A stretch of 9,688 nt of DNA from Pseudomonadota bacterium (GTDB lineage Bacteria; Pseudomonadota; Gammaproteobacteria; Burkholderiales; Burkholderiaceae_E), in contig JAEWEW010000102.1 of NCBI GenBank assembly GCA_023389175.1, positions 1-9,688 on the forward strand, given 5' to 3'. The notes beneath the pieces were generated by a model, which ran no database searches, was not told the origin of the DNA, and was given only the letters and a program-made list of their open reading frames with translations. Below, piece after piece: positions 1-5,326 of this stretch (positions are counted from its first letter, which is position 1; the number at the start of each line of letters is the position of its first letter). A program made the translations under genes and the position numbers.

Positions 1-529
1 TGTACTCCCGTGCCGGCGGCCGCGGCATCGGCGCGAGCACGCCCGCCTGCGCAGGAGCGCCGGCCGCCGGCGGCTGATGGATGTCCCGCAGCTCACCGGG
101 TGGCGGCGAGGCCGGCGGCGCGGGCAGGCCGCGCTGGTTGAACTCCGGGAAGGCGGTCATGCCCGCGAGGACGCGGCGGATGGTGGCGAGCAGCTGGTCC
201 ATGCCATAGCTCTTCGGAATGAACGCGACGGCTCCCGCAGCCTGGCTGGCCTGCACCGTGGCCGCGTCATAGACGCCCGAGATGGCGATCACGCGGCTGC
301 CGGGCGCGCGCGTTCGGAAGCCGCCGATGGTGGCCGTGCCGCACGCATCGGGCAGGTTGAGATCCAGCAACACGAGGTCCGGTAGCGGCTGGGTGGCGAG
401 CTGGCGGAATGCATCCTGCAGCGAACCGGCGGGAACCACGATGACATCCTCCGCCAGCAGCTCGAGCGCCGTGCGAAACGCGCCGCGCATCATCGGATGG
501 TCGTCGACAACCAGCACCCTGAAAGTCAT
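1..529 (-). CDS. Response regulator, N-terminal receiver domain (3' end outside window)
   Basis: This is the cytoplasmic receiver half of a two-component response regulator, which takes a phosphoryl group from a histidine kinase. The 176 visible codons start at the ATG whose complement is 527-529, and no stop is reached before the window edge. The receiver signature is complete: acidic pair D9-D10 in VLVVDDHP, phospho-acceptor D56 in LLDLNLPD, S84 in AISG and K106 in IPKSY. Residues 1-124 match the receiver fold. Residues 128-176 are Pro/Ala-rich and look like a linker. The D-D-H-P start and overall style resemble NarL/FixJ regulators, but no LuxR-type HTH (LTxRE) appears by residue 176, so the output domain is unknown. 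No kinase gene is in the window. A promoter and a G-rich ribosome-binding stretch precede the start. The receiver call is secure; the subfamily is inference. Confidence 0.88.
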   Translation of the reverse strand, partial: MTFRVLVVDDHPMMRGAFRTALELLAEDVIVVPAGSLQDAFRQLATQPLPDLVLLDLNLPDACGTATIGGFRTRAPGSRVIAISGVYDAATVQASQAAGAVAFIPKSYGMDQLLATIRRVLAGMTAFPEFNQRGLPAPPASPPPGELRDIHQPPAAGAPAQAGVLAPMPRPPAREY

Positions 530-739
530 CTCCGTCCCCCCGTGCCATGGCCGGATCGTTGCATCGCCCCCGAAGCGTGTCAATCGGGCGCGGTCCGTCC
601 CGGGGCGTAGGTCTGTCGATCGAGCGCGAACGAGAGGGCGATCGCATCTGGCGCAATCGTGGCAGAACGTGTCGCCTGAGGTGTCCGCGTGCGCGGGCGA
701 CTGCGGGAAGTGCGCAAAGCATCGCCCCCCGAACTTCTC
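530..739. other. Intergenic region between ghrA and the response regulator
   Basis: About 210 bp separates two minus-strand genes. It holds the response-regulator promoter (555-583) and two copies of a GCATCGCCCC(C)CGAA direct repeat (561-574 and 719-733). It also holds a short hairpin at 683-698 (GTCCGC / GCGGGC around GTGC, one G-U pair). The hairpin lies downstream of ghrA but has no T-run, so it is only a weak terminator candidate. Short open frames crossing the region show no recognisable protein and no ribosome-binding site. Confidence 0.5.
555..583 (-). promoter_or_regulatory. Sigma70-like promoter for the response regulator
   Basis: On the minus strand a perfect TTGACA (578-583) is followed after 17 nt by AACGAT (555-560). 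The -35 is consensus and the spacing is ideal. The -10 matches only at positions 2, 5 and 6. Predicted transcription starts near 548, leaving a leader of about 20 nt with a G-rich ribosome-binding stretch before the ATG at 529. The spacer contains one copy of a direct repeat (561-574). This suggests the regulator is transcribed independently of the upstream ghrA gene. Confidence 0.5.
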
Positions 740-1705
740 TCAATAGCCGCGTTGCCGGTCGACCGCATCGGGTATGCGCCCGCTCTCGCGCCAGCCCCGC
801 ACGTTCGCCGCGACCATGACCGATGCGGTGTCCGGATCGGTGACCGCGGCCACGTGCGGCATCACCGTCACGCCGGGATGGCTCCACAACGGACTGTCGG
901 AAGGCAGCGGCTCCTCGTCGAAGACGTCGAGCACCGCATGCGATAGCCGTCCCGCATCCAGGGCATCCAGCAGCGCGCCGGTATCGACCAGCGGTCCGCG
1001 GCCGGCATTGATCAGGGCCGCACCGGGCGGCAGCCGGCCAAGCAACTCGGCATCGATGACATGCCTCGTCCGCGGCGTGAGCGGCAGCAGGCAGACGAGG
1101 ATGTCGCTCGCGCCCGCGAGGTCGAGCAGCCCATCGCGGCCGTGCAGGCACTCGATGCCGTCGAGCCGCTTCGGCGTCGCGCTCCAACCGCTCACCGCGA
1201 AGCCGGCGGATGCGAGGACGCGCGCCGACTGGCGCCCGATCGCGCCGAGCCCGAGCAGCCCGACCCGCCGCGCCGATGGCTTGACATAGCGTCGCTGGAT
1301 CCACTTTCGTTCGCGCTGCTGCGCGAGATAGGCCGGCATGTCGCGATGCAGGTAGAGCGTCCAGGCCAGCATCGCCTCCGCCATCGCGCGCGCGAGCTCC
1401 GGGTCCACCATGCGCACGATCGGCAGGTGGGCGAGACCGGGCTCGGCGACCAGCCGCTCGACACCGGCCCAGAGGCTCTGGATCCAGCGCAGGGACGTCA
1501 TGCCGGCGAGCGCGGCAGGGTCGGCGCTCGCCACGATGGCGAGCTCGACGCGTTCCGGCGAATCGATCTCGCGCGCGGCAAGGACGCGTTCGGACGGCAT
1601 CGCGCGCGAGAGCGCGCGGAGCCAGCGCTGCTCTTCACCGGCGGCGAAGCGGCCGACCAGCGCGATCGGGGCGGTGGATGCTTGCTTGGTGGTGGTCGTC
1701 GTCAT
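740..1705 (-). CDS. ghrA: GhrA-type glyoxylate/hydroxypyruvate reductase (D-isomer 2-hydroxyacid dehydrogenase)
   Basis: A cytoplasmic NAD(P)H-dependent reductase expected to convert glyoxylate to glycolate and hydroxypyruvate to D-glycerate. The 321 residues have the two-domain 2-hydroxyacid dehydrogenase layout. The Rossmann motif is G152-L-G-A-I-G157. Catalytic residues are R236 in NAGRG, E265 in DVFDEEPLP and H284 in MPHVAAVT. The PHVAAVT stretch and C-terminal VDRQRGY closely resemble E. coli GhrA, which ends VDRARGY and has about 312 residues. I chose the ATG at 1703-1705. The frame stays open upstream to a TTG at 1774, but those 23 extra residues have no family counterpart. Neither start has a clear Shine-Dalgarno sequence, so the exact start is uncertain. 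The gene is divergent from the flavin hydroxylase (124-bp gap), with a 12-bp palindrome just upstream. It may reduce hydroxypyruvate made by the nearby tartrate-dehydrogenase-like enzyme (inference). Confidence 0.9.
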   Translation of the reverse strand: MTTTTTKQASTAPIALVGRFAAGEEQRWLRALSRAMPSERVLAAREIDSPERVELAIVASADPAALAGMTSLRWIQSLWAGVERLVAEPGLAHLPIVRMVDPELARAMAEAMLAWTLYLHRDMPAYLAQQRERKWIQRRYVKPSARRVGLLGLGAIGRQSARVLASAGFAVSGWSATPKRLDGIECLHGRDGLLDLAGASDILVCLLPLTPRTRHVIDAELLGRLPPGAALINAGRGPLVDTGALLDALDAGRLSHAVLDVFDEEPLPSDSPLWSHPGVTVMPHVAAVTDPDTASVMVAANVRGWRESGRIPDAVDRQRGY

Positions 1706-1714
1706 CGGGGGCGT

Positions 1715-1726
1715 GATTCCGGAATC
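1715..1726. promoter_or_regulatory. Perfect 12-bp palindrome before ghrA (candidate operator)
   Basis: GATTCCGGAATC is a perfect inverted repeat without spacer. It ends 9 nt upstream of the ghrA ATG, where a ribosome-binding site would normally be, and lies within the divergent ghrA/hydroxylase intergenic region. It could be a repressor site or simply chance. No regulator gene is adjacent. Confidence 0.3.
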
Positions 1727-1785
1727 GATGGAGTCGGATCGCGGCCCGGCCGGAGGGACCGGTGCCGCCGGCAATGTTAGTGCGC

Positions 1786-1808
1786 ATCCGCGGTATATTG
1801 GCCGCGAT
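1786..1808 (+). promoter_or_regulatory. Candidate -10 element of the hydroxylase gene inside an inverted repeat
   Basis: TATATT at 1794-1799 is a fair -10 hexamer (5 of 6 to TATAAT) and would place the transcription start near 1806, about 24 nt before the ATG. No TTGACA-like -35 is seen 16-18 nt upstream. The hexamer is flanked by arms ATC(C)GCGG and CCGCGAT, an inverted repeat with a single extra base. This arrangement would suit an operator or an activator-dependent promoter. Confidence 0.3.
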
Positions 1809-1817
1809 CACGCCAGC

Positions 1818-1824
1818 AAGGAGG
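1818..1824 (+). promoter_or_regulatory. Strong Shine-Dalgarno sequence fixing the hydroxylase start
   Basis: AAGGAGG lies 5 nt before the ATG at 1830. The reading frame is open upstream to 1410, but that part overlaps ghrA on the other strand and encodes no family sequence. This site therefore decides the start. Confidence 0.85.
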
Positions 1825-1829
1825 ATTCG

Positions 1830-3053
1830 ATGGCTACCACGGAGGCGGGTGCCGGTCCTGCGACCGCGGCCGGCAACCTGCCGGTGCTGATCGCCGGCGG
1901 CGGCATCGGCGGTCTCGCCTGCGCGCTCGCGCTGTCCCGTCTCGGGTATGCGGTCAAGGTGCTGGAGCAGGCCGCGGAGATCGGCGAGATCGGCGCCGGC
2001 GTGCAGCTCGGGCCGAACGCGTTCGCTGCCTTCGATGCGCTCGGCGTCGGCGAGCGCGCCCGCGGTCGTGCGGTGTACACGGAGAAGATGTTGATGATGG
2101 ACGCGATCGACGCGCACGTGGTCGCCGACGTGCCGCTCGGCGAGGCGTTTCGCGCGCGCTTCGGCAATCCGTACGCGGTCATCCACCGGGCGGACGTCCA
2201 CACCTCGCTGCTCGAAGGCGTGCAGGACACCGGCCGCATCGAGGTGCTGACCTCCACCCGCGTCGAGCACCTGTCCCAGGACGCGGACGGGGTCACCGTC
2301 CATGATGCCGGCGGCGGTTCGCATCGCGGCTGCGCGCTGATCGGTTGCGACGGCGTGAAGTCGGCGGTGCGCCAGCAGGTCGTCGGCGACGACGTCCGCG
2401 TGACCGGCCATGTCGTCTATCGCGCCGTGGTGGATGCGCCGGACTTTCCGGCGGAGATGCGGTGGAACTTCCCCACGATCTGGGTCGGTCCGAACTGCCA
2501 CCTGGTCCACTATCCGCTGCGGGGCGGCGAGCAGTTCAACCTGGTGGTCACCTTCCACAGCAGCAAGCCCGAGGTATGGGGCGTCACCGACGGCAGCCGC
2601 GAGGAAGTGCTCGCGCATTTCCAGGGCATCCATGCGACGCCGGCCCGGCTGCTGGACCTGCCCAGGAGCTGGCGTCGCTGGGCCACGGCGGACCGCGAGC
2701 CGATCGAGCGGTGGAGCTACGGCCGGGTCACACTCCTCGGCGATGCCGCGCATCCCATGATGCAATATCTCGCGCAGGGCGCCTGCATGGCGCTGGAGGA
2801 CGCGGTCACGCTCGGCGCGGCAGTCGCCGCGCATCCGGGCGATCTCGCCGCCGCGTTCTCTCACTACGAGCGCTCACGGGTGGCGCGCACCGCGCGCATG
2901 GTCTACTCGACCCGCGAGATGGGCCGCATCTATCACGCCAAGGGCGTGGAGCGGCTGGTTCGCAACGATCTCTGGAAGGGCCGCACCCCCGAGCGCTTCT
3001 ACGACGCGCTGGAGTGGATGTACGGCTGGCGCTCGGAGAGCTGCCTGGCCTGA
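1830..3053 (+). CDS. FAD-dependent aromatic hydroxylase, 3-hydroxybenzoate 6-hydroxylase-like
   Basis: A cytoplasmic class A flavoprotein monooxygenase of 407 residues. It probably uses NAD(P)H and O2 to hydroxylate a phenolic acid, most likely 3-hydroxybenzoate to gentisate. The FAD-binding GGGIGG is at 23-28, with the ribose-binding E46 in VLEQ. The DG motif is in IGCDGVKSAVR (D174, G175), and the second FAD motif LLGDAAHPM is at 302-310. The segments GEIGAGVQLGPNAF, FGNPYAVIHRADVH and HPMMQYLAQGACM closely follow known 3-hydroxybenzoate 6-hydroxylases of about 400 residues. H227 and Q312 appear to correspond to the substrate-activating His and Gln of the Rhodococcus enzyme (from memory). 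The gene has an excellent ribosome-binding site, stands alone on its strand, is divergent from ghrA and converges with the dehydrogenase gene. Salicylate-type hydroxylases are the main alternative. No gentisate dioxygenase is in the window. Confidence 0.85.
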   Translation: MATTEAGAGPATAAGNLPVLIAGGGIGGLACALALSRLGYAVKVLEQAAEIGEIGAGVQLGPNAFAAFDALGVGERARGRAVYTEKMLMMDAIDAHVVADVPLGEAFRARFGNPYAVIHRADVHTSLLEGVQDTGRIEVLTSTRVEHLSQDADGVTVHDAGGGSHRGCALIGCDGVKSAVRQQVVGDDVRVTGHVVYRAVVDAPDFPAEMRWNFPTIWVGPNCHLVHYPLRGGEQFNLVVTFHSSKPEVWGVTDGSREEVLAHFQGIHATPARLLDLPRSWRRWATADREPIERWSYGRVTLLGDAAHPMMQYLAQGACMALEDAVTLGAAVAAHPGDLAAAFSHYERSRVARTARMVYSTREMGRIYHAKGVERLVRNDLWKGRTPERFYDALEWMYGWRSESCLA

Positions 3054-3063
3054 GGGCGGTGGC

Positions 3064-3115
3064 GACCGGCGCCGCGGTGCCTGCCCGCCGCCAGGCAGCC
3101 CGCCGGCCGCCGGTC
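3064..3115. terminator. Nested inverted repeats between convergent genes (candidate bidirectional terminator)
   Basis: The short gap between the convergent hydroxylase and dehydrogenase genes holds an inner stem, TGCCTG (3078-3083) with CAGGCA (3092-3097), around an 8-nt loop. An outer pair of arms, GACCGGCG (3064-3071) with CGCCGGTC (3108-3115), surrounds it. The outer right arm overlaps the dehydrogenase stop codon. There is no T-run on either side, so Rho-independent termination is not assured. The structure could still separate the two transcripts. Confidence 0.4.
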
Positions 3116-4250
3116 AGACGCCCGCGATCGCCGTCGCGTTCTCCCGGATCCGCTCGCACACAGCCCGCGTGACCTGCGCGGTCGTCGCCGTGCCGCCGAG
3201 GTCGCGGGTGTGCAGCGCGGCTTCCGCCGTGACCTGCTCGATCGACTTCATCAGCACGTCGGCGGCGCGCTGCTCCCCCAGGTGCTCCAGCATCATCACC
3301 GCCGACCAGAAGGTGCCGATCGGGTTGGCCAGCCCCTTGCCCATGATGTCGAAGGCCGAGCCGTGGATCGGCTCGAACATGGACGGGTAGCGACGTTCCG
3401 GATCGATGTTGCCGGTGGGCGCGATGCCGAGGCTGCCTGCAAGGGCGGCGGCGAGGTCGCTCAGGATGTCCGCATGCAGGTTGGTGGCCACCAGCGTGTC
3501 CAGTGACGCGGGCCGGGTCACCATGCGCGCGGTGGCTGCGTCCACCAGTTCCTTGTCCCAGGTGACATCGGGGAACTCGCGGCTGATCTCCAGCGCGATC
3601 TGATCCCACATCACCATGGCATGCCGCTGGGCATTCGATTTGGTGACCACGGTCAGTTGCCTGCGCGGCCGCGAGCGCGCCAAGGCGAACGCGAAGCGCA
3701 TGATGCGTTCCACCCCGGCCCGGGTCATCATCGAGACGTCGGTGGCGGCCTCGGTGGGATGCCCCTGGTGCACCCGGCCGCCGACCCCGGCGTACTCGCC
3801 TTCCGAGTTTTCCCGCACGATCACCCAGTCGAGATCGCGTGGACCGCAGCGCTTGAGGGGCGCGTCGATTCCGGGCAGGATGCGGGTCGGCCGGACATTG
3901 GCGTACTGGTCCAGGCCCTGGCAGATCTTCAGCCGCAGGCCCCACAGCGTGACATGGTCCGGGATGTCCGGATCGCCGGCGGATCCGAACAGGATGGCGT
4001 CCATGTCGCGCAGCGCGTCGAGCCCGTCCTCCGGCATCATCGCGCCGTGCCGCCGGTAGTAGTCGCCGCCCCAGTCGAAGCCGGTGAAGGCGAACCCGAA
4101 GGCGTCCTCGCCGTCGCCCAGGGAGGCGGCGAGCGTCTCCAGGACGACCTGCCCGGCCGGAACGACCTCCTTGCCGATGCCGTCGCCCGGGATGCAGGCG
4201 ATCCGGTGGATCCTCGGCGCAACCCGCGCCGTCGGGCTCGGATGCTTCAT
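3114..4250 (-). CDS. ttuC: Tartrate dehydrogenase/decarboxylase or D-malate dehydrogenase (isopropylmalate dehydrogenase family)
   Basis: A cytoplasmic NAD- and divalent-metal-dependent beta-decarboxylating dehydrogenase of the IPMDH/ICDH superfamily. Members of this branch oxidise tartrate, D-malate or both. The 378 residues match TtuC/DmlA almost end to end (E. coli DmlA has about 361). Visible motifs are PGDGIG (21-26), the FDW and GSAGDPDIPDH segments, DQYANVRP with R120, VREN with R146, and EGEYAGVGGR with Y153. Also seen are catalytic K204 in TKSN and metal-binding D237, D261 and D265 (VDAAT, ADILSD). FEPIHGSAFDI and KGLANPIGTFWSA form the NAD/adenine region. FDWGGDYY and DIPDHVTLWG, rather than leucine-biosynthesis features, argue for tartrate/malate over isopropylmalate. 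The ATG follows the Bug stop codon after 1 nt, with no strong ribosome-binding site of its own, suggesting translational coupling. Tartrate versus D-malate cannot be settled from sequence. Confidence 0.88.
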   Translation of the reverse strand: MKHPSPTARVAPRIHRIACIPGDGIGKEVVPAGQVVLETLAASLGDGEDAFGFAFTGFDWGGDYYRRHGAMMPEDGLDALRDMDAILFGSAGDPDIPDHVTLWGLRLKICQGLDQYANVRPTRILPGIDAPLKRCGPRDLDWVIVRENSEGEYAGVGGRVHQGHPTEAATDVSMMTRAGVERIMRFAFALARSRPRRQLTVVTKSNAQRHAMVMWDQIALEISREFPDVTWDKELVDAATARMVTRPASLDTLVATNLHADILSDLAAALAGSLGIAPTGNIDPERRYPSMFEPIHGSAFDIMGKGLANPIGTFWSAVMMLEHLGEQRAADVLMKSIEQVTAEAALHTRDLGGTATTAQVTRAVCERIRENATAIAGV

Positions 4251-4251
4251 G

Positions 4252-5205
4252 TCACTTGATCAGGCCGGCGGCGCGAGCGTCCTCGAGGATTGCCTTGGAT
4301 CGTTCGGCCATGAACTTCGTCATCTGGTCGACCGGTATGTCCACCAGGTCGTACCCGGCATCCGCGAGCTTCTTCCGCGATTCCGGATCCGCGTTCAGGG
4401 CGGCCATCATGTCCGACACCTGCTTCTGCACCTCGGGCGGCGTCGACTTGGGCACCGCGACGCCGCGGTAGGCGCCGTCGACCCAGTCGAAGCCGAGCTC
4501 CTTGAAGGTCGGCACGTCCGGGAACTGGGGATGCCGCTTCTCCGAGGCGACCACCAGCGGACGCGTCTGGCTCTTCTGCGCGATGGCAAAGGTCAGGTAC
4601 GACATGGCCGCATCGACATGGCCGCCCAGCACCGACGTCATCAGGTCGCCGGTTCCCTTGAACGGCACGTAGACCGACTTGATGCCGACCAGCTTGTTCA
4701 GCCGCTCGTGCGCCATGTGGTTGGCGGAGAAGCTCCCCGAGCCGGCGAAGTTGAGCGATCCCGGCTTGGCCTTCGCGGCAGCGACCAGGTCCTGGAAGGT
4801 CTTGAACGGACTCGACGTCGGCACCACGATCGCGTCCGCGGTGTAGTGGTAGAAGTACACCGGCGTGAGATCCTCGGTCTTGTACTTGACGTTGCCCTCG
4901 AGCGGCTGCAGCACCACGTGCGGCAGGTTGATGCCGGCGATGGTGTAGCCGTCGGCCGGCAGCGTATTGAGCTGCGCCCAGACCAGGCCGCCGCCCGCGC
5001 CGGGGCGGTTCTGCACCACCATCGACTGGTTGTATTTCTTGCGGAACACCTCCGCCTGCATCCTTGCCACATAGTCCGATTCGCCGCCTGGCGTGAACGG
5101 GATGATGTAGTTGATGGTCTTCTCGGGGTACTCCGCCCGGGCGGCCCCCGCGGCAAGCGCGGCAGCGCCGAGCGCCAGCGCGCAGGTGAAGGCCTTGCTT
5201 CTCAT
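4252..5205 (-). CDS. Bug-family periplasmic solute receptor (tripartite tricarboxylate transporter-type, TctC-like)
   Basis: A periplasmic substrate-binding protein of 317 residues. It captures carboxylated solutes and normally delivers them to a TctAB membrane pair. Residues 1-24 form a Sec signal peptide (charged MRSK, an Ala/Leu core, AARA before EYPEK). The mature protein has Bug hallmarks: IPFTPGGESDYVAR (35-48), VVQNRPGAGG (63-72), LPADGYT (82-88), VPFKGTGD in the second domain, DVPTFKELGFDW, and a C-terminal half rich in PKSTPPEVQ-type helix sequence. The start is backed by GAGGAGA (complement of 5211-5217), 5 nt before the ATG. The gene leads a two-gene unit with the tartrate-dehydrogenase-like gene, separated by 1 nt, so a tartrate/malate-like dicarboxylate is the best guess at the ligand (inference). 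No TctA or TctB is present; such orphan Bug genes are common in Burkholderiales. Confidence 0.93.
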   Translation of the reverse strand: MRSKAFTCALALGAAALAAGAARAEYPEKTINYIIPFTPGGESDYVARMQAEVFRKKYNQSMVVQNRPGAGGGLVWAQLNTLPADGYTIAGINLPHVVLQPLEGNVKYKTEDLTPVYFYHYTADAIVVPTSSPFKTFQDLVAAAKAKPGSLNFAGSGSFSANHMAHERLNKLVGIKSVYVPFKGTGDLMTSVLGGHVDAAMSYLTFAIAQKSQTRPLVVASEKRHPQFPDVPTFKELGFDWVDGAYRGVAVPKSTPPEVQKQVSDMMAALNADPESRKKLADAGYDLVDIPVDQMTKFMAERSKAILEDARAAGLIK

Positions 5206-5326
5206 GATCGTCTCCTCGATGTGGCGAGCCTGGAGCCTGCACTATAGCGTGCAATCCGGCGTACCGGCGAGGACGCACCGGCGTCGGGTAGCATACGCCC
5301 GAGAGGAGACGAACGCGCCCGGCCTC
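5206..5326. other. Divergent intergenic region between the Bug gene and the ABC operon
   Basis: This 121-bp region must hold promoters for both transcripts. On the Bug side the TGCAC-N6-GTGCA element and a clear ribosome-binding site are visible. On the ABC side the best hexamer is TAGCAT (5289-5294), a weak -10 without a matching -35. Three CCGGCG hexamers lie at 5256-5261, 5264-5269 and 5278-5283, which in such GC-rich DNA may be chance. The only purine-rich stretch before the ATPase start, GAGAGGAGAC (5301-5310), is 16 nt from the ATG, farther than usual. Confidence 0.4.
5238..5253 (-). promoter_or_regulatory. Candidate operator and -10 of the Bug gene
   Basis: TGCAC (5238-5242) and GTGCA (5249-5253) form a perfect 5-bp inverted repeat around TATAGC. 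On the minus strand the right half of the element reads TATAGT (5246-5241), a good -10 hexamer. It would start transcription near 5234, about 30 nt before the Bug ATG. No good -35 is seen at the expected distance. A protein bound to this palindrome would block or modulate the promoter. Confidence 0.35.

Noticed and set aside
646..653. GCGATCGC-type palindrome near 640-650 as a functional repeat
   Set aside because: The neighbourhood has short GATCGC-like palindromes, but such 6-8 bp sites are frequent in GC-rich genomes and no array is present.
282..819. Plus-strand frames over the response regulator and the following gap
   Set aside because: They are antisense to a clear receiver domain, then random Arg/Ser-rich sequence; no start signals.
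1410..1829. Longer N-terminus for the hydroxylase
   Set aside because: The frame is open only because of high GC and overlaps ghrA. The AAGGAGG at 1818-1824 and the family N-terminus favour the ATG at 1830.
1635..2864. 409-codon minus-strand open frame opposite the hydroxylase gene
   Set aside because: It is antisense to a convincingly identified enzyme and has no family features.
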